IMG/VR virus record: IMGVR_UViG_3300008107_000093
Coordinates: 1-45,967 of that record
DNA: 45,967 bases
DNA from: a virus
Strand: one strand, 5' to 3'
Shown: piece after piece, positions 34,563 to 43,448 of the stretch
Layout of the letters: each line of letters opens with the position of its first letter
Position numbering within the stretch: the stretch's first letter is position 1
Made by a program: the position numbers and the translations under genes
The notes under the pieces: generated by a model
The model's input: only the letters and a program-made list of their open reading frames with translations
The model's database searches: none
What the model was told of the DNA's origin: nothing

Positions 34563-35972
34563 ATGCTCAATCCATTCTTTCTGCAGGGTTCTAAAACTGA
34601 ACAAAGTCTTGTTCAAGATTTAATAAATGAACAACTTAGAATGTATGGTATTGAAGTTTATTATCTCCCTAGACAATATATAACAGAAAGAACTGTTATA
34701 AGAGAAGTTATAGAATCTGCATTCAGTAGTGCATATCCAATTGAGGCTTATGTGGAGACATATGATGGGTACAGCGAAAACCCAACTATTTTGTCTAAGT
34801 TTGGTATTCAGGCATTGAATGAAATTACTCTAACTATTTCTAAAGAGAGATTTAAAACTTATATTTCACCATTAATTCAAAATCAACCAGATATTAAATT
34901 ATCATCAAGACCAAAGGAGGGGGATATAATTTATTTTCCTCTAGGGAAACGTTTATTTGAAATTAAATACGTAGAACACGAAAAACCATTCTACCAATTA
35001 CAAGGAACATATACATATCAATTAAGATGTGAATTATTCAGATATGAAGATGAGGTAATAGACACCTCTATTGGGGAGATAGACGAACTTATTAGTGGTA
35101 ATGTTAACGATCCAGAAAAAGTTCCTGTTGGAAATCTGGTAAATCTCAGGATGGTTGGAGTTGGAGTTACTGCATCAGCAGTTACTAGCATAGTGAACGG
35201 TGGGGTTAGGTATGTTACTGTGACAAATAGGGGAGGTGGGTATACCAGCACCCCAAATGTTGGCATTTCTTCTGCTCCAAGTAGTGGAAAAACTGCAACT
35301 GCAATTGCTAAAATGATCGGAGGAATTGTAGTATGCAATGACAATATAAATCCTCAAGCAAAATCTGTCCAGAGTGTTCAAATTGCAAATCCTGGGTATG
35401 GATATACTACAACTCCTGGGGTCAGGTTTATAGGTGGAGGTGGAAGTGGCGCAGCTGCAATTGCAACAATTGGTGACGGAATAGTTGGGGTTATTACAGT
35501 TACAAATCCAGGATCTGGATATGCAATTGCCCCTTCTATTGTATTCTCCGGAATATCAACAGTTTCTGCGGCCGCAACTGCAATTCTTTCTGCGGAAGGA
35601 TTTATTTCATCAATACTCATCACGAATGCCGGCCTTGGATACACTGTGCCACCTACAATAAGCATACAAAATCCAAATACAAACTCAATAGGAAACTTTA
35701 TTTTTAATGAAGTTATTACAGGATCTCAGAGCGGAACTGCCGCGAGAGTCAAATCTTGGGATTCTACTACTAATTTACTTCAAGCTTCTAACGTTGATGG
35801 AGAATTTATTCTCGGGGAAAATATAATAGGTTCTGAATCGGGTGCATCTCATTATCTGCGATCTATTGAAATTTATCCTACCGATGATGGGTATGCTTCA
35901 AATGAAGAAATCCAAATAGAAGCAAATAACATTTTAGATTTTAGTGAATCTAATCCTTTTGGAATGCCTTGA
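34563..35972 (+). CDS. 14: neck protein gp14 with C-terminal repeat extension
   Basis: Residues 1-170 match the gp14 pattern: QSLVQDLINEQLRMYGIEVY, YLPRQYITERTVIREVIES, and SKFGIQALNEITLTISKERF. At 469 aa it is much longer than T4 gp14 (256). The extension, about residues 200-350, consists of four Gly-x-Gly-Tyr repeats (for example NRGGGYTSTPNVGIS, NPGYGYTTTPGVRFIGGG, NPGSGYAIAPSIVFSG). A Gly-Ser-x-Ser-Gly-Ala type module follows. Gp14 joins gp13 on the portal to close the head and bind gp15 on the tail. The added domain would project from the neck. Confidence 0.93.
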   Translation: MLNPFFLQGSKTEQSLVQDLINEQLRMYGIEVYYLPRQYITERTVIREVIESAFSSAYPIEAYVETYDGYSENPTILSKFGIQALNEITLTISKERFKTYISPLIQNQPDIKLSSRPKEGDIIYFPLGKRLFEIKYVEHEKPFYQLQGTYTYQLRCELFRYEDEVIDTSIGEIDELISGNVNDPEKVPVGNLVNLRMVGVGVTASAVTSIVNGGVRYVTVTNRGGGYTSTPNVGISSAPSSGKTATAIAKMIGGIVVCNDNINPQAKSVQSVQIANPGYGYTTTPGVRFIGGGGSGAAAIATIGDGIVGVITVTNPGSGYAIAPSIVFSGISTVSAAATAILSAEGFISSILITNAGLGYTVPPTISIQNPNTNSIGNFIFNEVITGSQSGTAARVKSWDSTTNLLQASNVDGEFILGENIIGSESGASHYLRSIEIYPTDDGYASNEEIQIEANNILDFSESNPFGMP

Positions 35973-35976
35973 GTTA

Positions 35977-35984
35977 TATAAATA
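35977..35984 (+). promoter_or_regulatory. late promoter for gp15
   Basis: A perfect TATAAATA begins 5 bases after the gp14 stop, 41 bases before the gp15 ATG. Confidence 0.7.
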
Positions 35985-36024
35985 TTAGTTATTAGATTAT
36001 CACAACAATAATAAGGTCAATCAT

Positions 36025-37026
36025 ATGTTTGAATATTTTTATCACGAAATTTTAAGAAAAACTGTAATTTCGTTTGGAACGCTTTTTAATAATATATCAA
36101 TTAAACATAATAATGATTCAAATAATACTGTAAGTGTGATTAAAGTGCCTCTTGCATATGGACCAACTCAAAAATTTCTTGCAAGACTTAATCAATCTCC
36201 AGATTTAAATAAACCAGTTCAAATTACATTGCCAAGAATGTCATTTGAGTTCACTGGACTTACATATGATTCCACTAGAAAATCAACTACAACTCAAACT
36301 TTTACTGCAAAATCAGTAACTGATGGTAAAGATGTTAAAAAAGTATATCTACCAGTTCCATATAATATGCAATTTGAATTGAGTATAATGTCAAAATTAA
36401 ATGATGATGCTTTGCAGATAGTTGAGCAAATTTTACCTTATTTTCAACCAGCATATACTTTATCAGTAGATTTGCTAGATACCATTAATGAGAAAAGGGA
36501 TATTCCTGTGATTCTCGAGAATATTACAATGCAGGATGATTATGAGGGAGATTTTACTACTAGAAGAGTTTTAATTTATACTTTAAGATTTACAGCAAAA
36601 ACCTATTTGTTCGGTCCAGTTGCTCAAGCAACCGACAGTATTATCAAGAAAACTTCTATCAGTTACATTGCTGGAGATTTGTCCGCAAATGCAACGAGAG
36701 AAATTGTTTATTCGGTAGAACCAAGAGCAATTCAAAATTATACTGGAATTATTCTTACAAATCTAACCAATGATATTTCAACATCAGACACACTAATTAC
36801 AGTAAATGATGCGAGTTCTATTTCAGAAAATGTATACTTAGACCTGGAAGGCGAGGAAGTGTTTGTGAAATCAAAATCAGGAAATATTCTTACTGTTGAG
36901 CGCGGAAAAGACAATACTACAATAACCTCACATTTAGCGGGAGCACAAATTAAGTCAATTACTTCTGCTGATAATGCCTTAGTTGAAGTTGGAGATGATT
37001 TTGGATTCAGCGGAAGCACTTTTTGA
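36025..37026 (+). CDS. 15: tail sheath stabiliser and completion protein gp15
   Basis: The product is 333 aa (T4: 272). Recognisable parts are FEYFYHEILRKTVISFGTLF near the start, PLAYGPTQKFLARLNQ (about 48-63), ITLPRMSFEFTGLTYDSTRK and PVPYNMQFELSIMSKLNDDA. Gp15 forms a hexamer on the last sheath and tube rings and is the docking surface for the neck. The C-terminal 90 residues are an added module (TLITVNDASSISENVYLDLE, then GNILTVERGKDNTT) that also occurs in the giant protein. Gp16 follows 6 bases later. Confidence 0.93.
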   Translation: MFEYFYHEILRKTVISFGTLFNNISIKHNNDSNNTVSVIKVPLAYGPTQKFLARLNQSPDLNKPVQITLPRMSFEFTGLTYDSTRKSTTTQTFTAKSVTDGKDVKKVYLPVPYNMQFELSIMSKLNDDALQIVEQILPYFQPAYTLSVDLLDTINEKRDIPVILENITMQDDYEGDFTTRRVLIYTLRFTAKTYLFGPVAQATDSIIKKTSISYIAGDLSANATREIVYSVEPRAIQNYTGIILTNLTNDISTSDTLITVNDASSISENVYLDLEGEEVFVKSKSGNILTVERGKDNTTITSHLAGAQIKSITSADNALVEVGDDFGFSGSTF

Positions 37027-37032
37027 TAAGAT

Positions 37033-37455
37033 ATGAAAATGACAAAAAAATTTGACAAACTCAATGAAACATTTAACGTTGATGCGGAAATAGTTCCGGT
37101 TGAAACTCATATTGTTGAAAAGAAAATAGAGTCGTCTAAGGATGACATTAAAAAAGATTATGAGTATGCGAGAGGTAATTTATACTCCCTCATTGAGAAA
37201 GGTCAAGAAGCAATTAATGGAGTTCTTGAGTTGGCGCAAGAATCTGATCAAGCAAGAGCTTATGAGGTTGTTGGCCAGTTGATTAAAAATACCGGAGAAA
37301 TTGCAGAGAAATTATTATCTTTACAAAAAACATTGAAAGATGTAGAGGAGGATAATCAACAAAGAGGTCCTACTACAGTCAACAATGCTCTTTTTGTTGG
37401 ATCAACTGCAGAATTGGCAAAATTGTTGAAGCAACAGTCTGAAGATAACAAATAA
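37033..37455 (+). CDS. 16: small terminase subunit gp16
   Basis: The product is 140 aa (T4: 164). It contains KKDYEYARGNLYSLIEKGQE and AINGVLELAQESDQARAYEV, then VVGQLIKNTGEIAEKLLSLQ, the central helical oligomerisation region of gp16. Gp16 rings recognise DNA and stimulate the packaging ATPase gp17. ATG 37033 or the in-frame ATG 37039 may start the protein; the former is chosen for its fit to gp15 spacing. Position immediately after gp15 matches T4. Confidence 0.9.
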   Translation: MKMTKKFDKLNETFNVDAEIVPVETHIVEKKIESSKDDIKKDYEYARGNLYSLIEKGQEAINGVLELAQESDQARAYEVVGQLIKNTGEIAEKLLSLQKTLKDVEEDNQQRGPTTVNNALFVGSTAELAKLLKQQSEDNK

Positions 37456-37461
37456 TAAATA
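37454..37461 (+). promoter_or_regulatory. late promoter after gp16
   Basis: AATAAATA overlaps the gp16 stop codon, 23 bases before the next ATG. Confidence 0.5.
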
Positions 37462-37483
37462 TAAAGAGATTTAGAGTATCTAA

Positions 37484-39229
37484 ATGCAAAAATTAAAATC
37501 CCATAAGACGGTTGAACAAATAGCGAAGAAGCATCGGTTAGAAGTTTCTTTTGTGCAAAATCAACTTGATATGGGAGAACCTATTGAGCACGAACATACT
37601 CAAGATCATGATTTGGCGAAATATATTGCTTTACAACATCTTGATGAAATTCCAGATTATTATACTCGTTTAAAGAAAATGGAGGCAGATGCTAAAAGGC
37701 ATCATAAAAAATTCAAAGATGTAAAAGAAGAAACAAAATCGGGCGATGAAGGTCTTCGTGATTGGTTTGGTAAATCCAAATCCTCAGATGGTAAAAGTGG
37801 ATGGGTTCAACTTGGGGGAAAGTGGGCAGGCAAACCATGTGCTCGTCAAGAGGGTCAAACTTCCACACCAAAATGCGGAAGTTCTAAAATGAAAAGAGCA
37901 CTTTCAAAAGACGAAGAGGAAGCAGCAAGACGTAGAAAAAATATTCAAGACCCAAATCAACCACAAAAAACTGGCGGCACAAAACCAACTAACGTAAGAA
38001 CTGAAGAAATGGACCTACAAGAAGTCAAAGACAAACCAGGTAAAGGTAGTGGTAAAAAAGATGCTTGCTATAATAAGGTAAAGTCTAGATATGATGTTTG
38101 GCCAAGTGCATATGCTTCTGGAGCACTAGTAAAATGTCGTAAAGTTGGTGCTGCAAACTGGGGAACTAAATCGGAGGCAACTATGCACGAAGAAGAAAGA
38201 TACTGTCCTCTATGTGATAAGAGGGAGTCAAGATCTGAATGTTCATATGGCGAAAAGGCATGGGATAAAGTTTCTGTGAAGGATGAAGAGTATTCTATGG
38301 CAAGATCCGAATTAAAAACTATTCACAATGCACTTAAAAGATTAGAAAAGAAGGTTGGTAAAGGTGAAGGTGATTTGGAAGCATGGGTTCAGTCAAAAAT
38401 CACTAAGGCAGCAGATTATATTGATACTGCTGCAGACTATGTGGCAAGTGGGGAGATGGAAGAACAAAGATTGGTTGATAGAATCATGGACGAAATGAAA
38501 TGTTGGTCTGGATATGAAAAAAAAGGTACTCAGAAACTTTTTGGCAAGAAATATAACAGGTGCGTAAAAAAAGAAGATGTGACCATTGAAGATGCAAATG
38601 GAAATACATTTGCAGAAGTTGTTGATATTATCAAACCAGAACCAATCAAAGGATTTAAATCACAAGTACAAGAAGCAACAAGATTGCAAGCACAAACTGG
38701 CAATGTAGTTGGAGTTACTTTGAACTGGAGAGGGAAATATTATTCACTTAAAATGTTTTTCCCACAAGTAAAACTTCCAACTCGTAAAGATATTAATGTT
38801 GAACTTCAAAAAGTTTACCCAGGATGTAATGTACTTTACCATTCGGTTTCTGAAATTCAACCAGGACAACCATTAATCCAAGCATTTGGACCTCAGGGAG
38901 GAAGCGCATCTAAACCAGGTCCAAATAGAAATTATGTAAAACCTATGGGGGAAGAAGTTGAAATTGATGAAGACTGGCAATCAGTCAATCGTAAAGATAA
39001 GACTGACGGATTAAGTCCTGCAGCAGTTAATGCATATCGCAGAGAAAATCCAGGTTCAAAACTACAAACTGCAGTAACTGAAAAAAATCCTACAGGAAAA
39101 AGAGCAAAAAGAAAAAAAAATTTTTGCAGAAGAATGGGAGGAATGAAAAAAAGATTAACATCGGCAGAAACTGCAAGAGATCCAGACTCAAGAATTAATA
39201 AAGCACTTCGTCGTTGGAATTGTAATTAA
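37484..39229 (+). CDS. basic multi-module protein between gp16 and gp17, 581 aa
   Basis: T4 has no gene here. At least three recurrent phage modules can be read. Residues 35-76 (HTQDHDLAKYIALQHLDEIP) resemble DUF5661. Residues 90-227 include GWVQLGGKWAGKPCARQ, a KCGSSKMKRAL stretch and ACYNKVKSRYDVWPSAYASG, which I associate with DUF5872. Residues 505-580 (DGLSPAAVNAYRRENPGSKL, then FCRRMGGMKKRLTSAETARD) resemble DUF6321. Family numbers are from memory. A Cys cluster CPLCDKRESRSEC sits at 241-253. The protein is rich in Lys, Arg and paired Cys, which suggests nucleic-acid or metal binding. A role in packaging or as internal virion protein is inference. Confidence 0.75.
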   Translation: MQKLKSHKTVEQIAKKHRLEVSFVQNQLDMGEPIEHEHTQDHDLAKYIALQHLDEIPDYYTRLKKMEADAKRHHKKFKDVKEETKSGDEGLRDWFGKSKSSDGKSGWVQLGGKWAGKPCARQEGQTSTPKCGSSKMKRALSKDEEEAARRRKNIQDPNQPQKTGGTKPTNVRTEEMDLQEVKDKPGKGSGKKDACYNKVKSRYDVWPSAYASGALVKCRKVGAANWGTKSEATMHEEERYCPLCDKRESRSECSYGEKAWDKVSVKDEEYSMARSELKTIHNALKRLEKKVGKGEGDLEAWVQSKITKAADYIDTAADYVASGEMEEQRLVDRIMDEMKCWSGYEKKGTQKLFGKKYNRCVKKEDVTIEDANGNTFAEVVDIIKPEPIKGFKSQVQEATRLQAQTGNVVGVTLNWRGKYYSLKMFFPQVKLPTRKDINVELQKVYPGCNVLYHSVSEIQPGQPLIQAFGPQGGSASKPGPNRNYVKPMGEEVEIDEDWQSVNRKDKTDGLSPAAVNAYRRENPGSKLQTAVTEKNPTGKRAKRKKNFCRRMGGMKKRLTSAETARDPDSRINKALRRWNCN

Positions 39230-39246
39230 TACAAAGGAATATTATT

Positions 39247-40899
39247 ATGCCGATCTCAAATGATGTATATCTTGGCAATCCATTATTAAAAAAAGCAAAT
39301 ACGCAAATTGAATTTACTCAAGAACAAATTTTAGAATTTGTCAAGTGTAAAGACGATCCTGTTTACTTTGCAAATAATTATGTAAAAATTGTAACCCTGG
39401 ATCATGGATTGCAGACGTTTAAACCATATCATTTCCAAGAAAAATTAATTAAAAATTTTCACAATTACAGATTTAATATCTGTAAGATGCCTAGGCAAAC
39501 AGGAAAGAGTACTACTGTTGTTGCTTTTCTTTTGCACTATGCAGTATTCAATGATAACGTGAATATTGGCATTCTGGCAAACAAAGCAGCGACTGCAAGA
39601 GAACTCTTAGATAGGTTGCAAACCGCATATGAAAATTTACCAAAGTGGATGCAGCAGGGAATTATTTCTTGGAACAAAGGTTCCTTGGAACTGGAAAATG
39701 GAAGTAAAATCTTGGCTGCTTCTACTTCTGCTTCTGCAGTTCGTGGTATGTCATTCAATATCTTATTTTTGGATGAATTTGCGTTCGTTCCAAATCATAT
39801 TGCAGATTCTTTCTTTGCGTCAGTATATCCTACAATTACTTCAGGTAAGAATACTAAAGTAATTATAGTTTCTACTCCACACGGTATGAATCACTTCTAC
39901 CGTATGTGGCATGATGCAGAAAAAGGTAAGAACCAGTATGTATTTACTGATGTTCATTGGAGCGAAGTTCCGGGAAGAGATGAGGCATGGAAAAAGCAAA
40001 CCATAGCCAACACGTCAGATCAACAGTTTAAAGTTGAATTTGAATGTGAATTCCTAGGTTCTGTTGATACGCTGATTGCACCAAGTAAACTCAGAACCCT
40101 CGTGTATGACCACCCTAAGACCCGTAGCGCGGGTTTGGACGTATATCAGGACCCTATAGAGGAACACGACTATTTGATTACTGTAGACGTTGCTAGAGGT
40201 GTTGGAAATGATTATTCCGCGTTCGTTGTGGTTGATATTACCCAGTTTCCTCATAAAGTTGTTGCAAAATATAGGAACAATGAAATTAAACCTATGCTTT
40301 TCCCCAGCATAATATATGAGGCAGCAATGGCATACAATGCCGCATATATTCTATGTGAAGTAAATGATGTTGGGGACCAAGTTGCAAGCATTCTTCAATA
40401 TGATCTGGAATATAATAATCTTCTTATGTGCTCTATGAGGGGTCGTGCTGGGCAAATAGTTGGTCAGGGATTTTCTGGGAAGAAAACTCAACTTGGCGTT
40501 AAGATGTCAAAGACAGTTAAAAAGGTTGGTTGTCTCAATCTCAAGACGATGATTGAGGAAGACAAATTATATTTAAATGATTATGAAATCATTAGCGAAC
40601 TGACTACCTTTATCCAAAAGCATAATTCATTTGAAGCAGAAGAGGGGTGTAACGATGATTTGGCAATGTGTTTGGTTATCTATGCTTGGATAGTCGCTCA
40701 GGATTATTTTAAAGAGTTAACTGATCAGGATGTAAGGAAGAGATTATATGAAGAACAAAGAAATCAAATAGAACAGGATATGTCTCCTTTTGGATTTATT
40801 TCAGATGGACTTGATGAGAATACTTTTGTTGATGTCGATGGAGACAGGTGGCACGTTGATGAATATGGCGATAGGGCATATATGTGGGAATACATGTAA
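39247..40899 (+). CDS. 17: large terminase subunit gp17 (packaging ATPase and nuclease)
   Basis: The product is 550 aa (T4: 610). Walker A is RQTGKST (83-89), Walker B ILFLDE (172-177), and the coupling motif VSTP follows at 208-211. The RNase H-like nuclease domain starts about residue 280 with the catalytic Asp in LITVDVARGVGND (D314), further acidic residues in CEVNDVGDQ (370-378) and NDDLAM (469-474). The motor pumps DNA through the portal gp20 and cuts concatemers. Its TAA shares a base with the ATG of the zinc-ribbon gene. AAAGGAA before ATG is a likely ribosome binding site. Confidence 0.96.
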   Translation: MPISNDVYLGNPLLKKANTQIEFTQEQILEFVKCKDDPVYFANNYVKIVTLDHGLQTFKPYHFQEKLIKNFHNYRFNICKMPRQTGKSTTVVAFLLHYAVFNDNVNIGILANKAATARELLDRLQTAYENLPKWMQQGIISWNKGSLELENGSKILAASTSASAVRGMSFNILFLDEFAFVPNHIADSFFASVYPTITSGKNTKVIIVSTPHGMNHFYRMWHDAEKGKNQYVFTDVHWSEVPGRDEAWKKQTIANTSDQQFKVEFECEFLGSVDTLIAPSKLRTLVYDHPKTRSAGLDVYQDPIEEHDYLITVDVARGVGNDYSAFVVVDITQFPHKVVAKYRNNEIKPMLFPSIIYEAAMAYNAAYILCEVNDVGDQVASILQYDLEYNNLLMCSMRGRAGQIVGQGFSGKKTQLGVKMSKTVKKVGCLNLKTMIEEDKLYLNDYEIISELTTFIQKHNSFEAEEGCNDDLAMCLVIYAWIVAQDYFKELTDQDVRKRLYEEQRNQIEQDMSPFGFISDGLDENTFVDVDGDRWHVDEYGDRAYMWEYM

Positions 40900-41132
40900 T
40901 GGACTTAGATAAGCAGATAAAACTGGGGCATTTATTACTTGTAGATCGGCAATGTAGAGTGTGTGGGATAATGAAAAATTTAACCGATGATTTTTATAGA
41001 ACACGTAAAGATAGAGGTCCAGTTGCATCTTCATACTCATATGAGTGCAAAGAGTGTTCAATAAAAAGAATAATCAAAAGTAGAAAAAAAATAAGGTCTC
41101 ATAGTAATGAGTGGGAATATCCTGACTGGTAA
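40899..41132 (+). CDS. small zinc-ribbon protein between gp17 and gp18, 77 aa
   Basis: ATG 40899 overlaps the gp17 stop (TAATG), so it is probably translated by coupling. Two Cys pairs, C19-x2-C22 (CRVC) and C50-x2-C53 (CKEC), flank a LTDDFYRTRKDRG segment, followed by a Lys/Arg-rich helix (KRIIKSRKKIRS). This resembles the zinc-binding N-terminal part of phage HNH-type nucleases, but no His-Asn-His residues follow, so a nuclease is unlikely. It may contact DNA or the motor; that is inference. Similar proteins occupy this slot in related cyanophages as I recall. Confidence 0.8.
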   Translation: MDLDKQIKLGHLLLVDRQCRVCGIMKNLTDDFYRTRKDRGPVASSYSYECKECSIKRIIKSRKKIRSHSNEWEYPDW

Positions 41133-41174
41133 TTGCGATTCACGTCATGTTTCCCTTATGGAAAATAAGTTTTT

Positions 41175-41182
41175 CATAAATA
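41175..41182 (+). promoter_or_regulatory. late promoter for gp18
   Basis: CATAAATA lies 34 bases before the gp18 ATG, directly after a weak hairpin (CTTAT/ATAAG, 41155-41169) and five T residues. Confidence 0.6.
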
Positions 41183-41216
41183 TTTTTTAGATAAACTGAG
41201 ATTAACGGAGAAAAAC

Positions 41217-43415
41217 ATGGCGACTCCTCAATTATCTCCTGGTGTATTAATCAGAGAGGTTGATTTAACTGTAGGAAGAGCTGATAATGTACTAGATAAC
41301 ATTGGAGCAATTGCAGGACCATTTGCAATTGGTCCAATTGATGAGGCGATTGACATCACAACAGAAAAAGAATTACTTAACACTTTTGGAAAGCCACTTT
41401 CTACAGATGCTCAATATGAGTATTGGATGAGTGCTTCCTCATTCCTTTCCTACGGTGGTGTTCTTAAAGTTGTGAGAGTGGATGGTGGAAGTTTAGTAAC
41501 TGCCAATGCTATTAGAAACTCTTCCGGAGTTTCTACTGCAGGAGAACCAACACTCAAAATTAAAAATTTTGATGATTATGAGGCAAATTATGCAGACGAT
41601 ATTGCAAATTATATTTTTGCCGCCAAAACTCCGGGATCCTGGGCAAACAACCTAAAAGTTTGTGTAATTGACGATAAAGCAGATCAAATTATTACAGTCG
41701 GATCCGCAGTTGCAGACCAAGCATCAGTTGGGATGGGGTTAACAACAACCTTGGTAAATGTCCCATCTGCAGGAATTGGTACTACTTCATTATTTAACGG
41801 TTACTTGAAAGGAATTGTAACTGGCGTAGGCGCAAGCACTCTTGAAGTCAAAGTAAGTTCTTTAGTTTCCACTGATGGCACTGAAACTCCAATAACTTAT
41901 GCAGCCAAGTCACAATTGCAATCATTCAAACCTTCTACTGGCGGGGGAACTATTGCGGTCAATCTAATTGATTCTTCTGGCACATTGGTCGATTCTTCAT
42001 CAGTAAATACTGGACCTAATCCAATTCTCGATTGGTATGACCAACAAGTATTACAACTATCAAATACTTCAATTTATTGGAATTCAATTGCACCGAAACC
42101 AAGAACTTCACAATATGCAGCAAATAGAAATGGAAGAAGTGACGAGATTCATGTAGTTGTCATTGATGACACTGGTACAGTTACTGGAATTCAAGGCAAT
42201 CTTCTCGAAAAACATGTTGGATTGTCAAAAGCAACTGATGCAGTTTCTGCAGTAAATTCTCCCCAACAAATATGGTGGAAGAACTATTTGTCTCTTTATT
42301 CAAAGTATGTTTATGTTGGAGATAATCCTTCAGATGAACTAAATGTCAATGAACCAGTTGTAGCTACTGGATTCTCCACTGCATTTACTGAGTTTACAAA
42401 TTCACAAGGTCTTTGGAATAAAGACGCTCAAGATAAAACATATAGTGCTCTAGGAAATGTAACGTATACATTAGGAGGCGGAAAAGATTATTCCGCTACT
42501 GGAGGAATGACCGCAATTCTTGGGGATTTATTTACCGCATATAATTTATTCTCAAATGCGGATGAAATTGAAGTTGATTACTTAATCATGGGTCCAGGCC
42601 TTCAGAATAAATTTGAGTCGCAGGCAAAAGCAAATCATCTAATTTCTATTGCTAACGGAAGAAAGGATTGTGTTGCAGTAATTTCTCCCCACCGCGCAGA
42701 TGTTGTTGATCTCACAAATACTGATACCCAAACTGACAATATCATAGAATTCTTCTCGCCACTTTCTTCTTCATCATATGCAGTTTTTGACAGTGGGTAT
42801 AAGTACACCTATGATAGATTCAATAATAAATTCCGTTACATTCCATGTAATGGGGATGTGGCAGGTCTGATGGTAAGAACAAATGTAGTTGCTTACCCAT
42901 GGTTCTCTCCCGCAGGACAACAAAGAGGAATTTTGAATAATGCAATCAAACTTGCATATAATCCAAATAAGGCTCAAAGAGACCAATTATATCCACAACG
43001 AATTAATTCAATTATTAATCAACCGGGTATAGGTATTCTTCTTTTTGGTGATAAAACGGCACTAGGTTACGCATCTGCATTTGATAGAATTAATGTTCGT
43101 CGCCTATTCCTTACGGTGGAGCAAGCACTCAAAAGAAGTGCCGAGGCTCAATTATTTGAACTGAACGATGCGATTACAAGAGCAAACTTTGTCAATATTG
43201 TTGAACCATATCTCCGCGATGTTCAAGCAAAGCGTGGACTTTATGGATTCTTAGTTGTTTGTGATTCTTCCAATAATACTCCAGATGTTATTGATAACAA
43301 TGAATTTAGAGCTGATATTTACCTGAAACCAGCAAAATCCATTAATTATGTCACACTTACCTTTGTTGCTACCAGAACCGGAGTAAGTTTTGAAGAAGTT
43401 GCTGGTGCTGTTTGA
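41217..43415 (+). CDS. 18: tail sheath protein gp18
   Basis: The product is 732 aa (T4: 659). The N-terminus (QLSPGVLIREVDLTVGRADN, then GAIAGPFAIGPIDEAIDITT) and the C-terminal domain (FSPAGQQRGILNNAIKLAYN, RINVRRLFLTVEQALKRSAE, then VCDSSNNTPDVIDNNEFRAD and NYVTLTFVATRTGVSFEE) are the conserved contractile sheath core. The C-terminal strands mesh neighbouring subunits and drive contraction. The middle region is variable, as in other sheaths. CGGAG lies 8-12 bases before ATG. Gp19 follows after 33 bases. Confidence 0.96.
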   Translation: MATPQLSPGVLIREVDLTVGRADNVLDNIGAIAGPFAIGPIDEAIDITTEKELLNTFGKPLSTDAQYEYWMSASSFLSYGGVLKVVRVDGGSLVTANAIRNSSGVSTAGEPTLKIKNFDDYEANYADDIANYIFAAKTPGSWANNLKVCVIDDKADQIITVGSAVADQASVGMGLTTTLVNVPSAGIGTTSLFNGYLKGIVTGVGASTLEVKVSSLVSTDGTETPITYAAKSQLQSFKPSTGGGTIAVNLIDSSGTLVDSSSVNTGPNPILDWYDQQVLQLSNTSIYWNSIAPKPRTSQYAANRNGRSDEIHVVVIDDTGTVTGIQGNLLEKHVGLSKATDAVSAVNSPQQIWWKNYLSLYSKYVYVGDNPSDELNVNEPVVATGFSTAFTEFTNSQGLWNKDAQDKTYSALGNVTYTLGGGKDYSATGGMTAILGDLFTAYNLFSNADEIEVDYLIMGPGLQNKFESQAKANHLISIANGRKDCVAVISPHRADVVDLTNTDTQTDNIIEFFSPLSSSSYAVFDSGYKYTYDRFNNKFRYIPCNGDVAGLMVRTNVVAYPWFSPAGQQRGILNNAIKLAYNPNKAQRDQLYPQRINSIINQPGIGILLFGDKTALGYASAFDRINVRRLFLTVEQALKRSAEAQLFELNDAITRANFVNIVEPYLRDVQAKRGLYGFLVVCDSSNNTPDVIDNNEFRADIYLKPAKSINYVTLTFVATRTGVSFEEVAGAV

Positions 43416-43448
43416 TTTTAATTAAAACACTAAAAGGAGGAATCAAAA

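Noticed and set aside
37484-39229. The inter-terminase gene as an intron- or intein-borne element
   Set aside because: gp16 and gp17 are each complete on either side, and no splice-type or homing motif is visible.
40899-41132. The zinc-ribbon protein as an HNH homing endonuclease
   Set aside because: The zinc part matches, but no His-Asn-His catalytic residues follow in its 77 aa, and gp17 is not interrupted.
43416-43448. TTTTAATTAAAA after gp18 as a terminator
   Set aside because: It is a pure A/T palindrome without loop or GC pairs, common by chance in AT-rich DNA.
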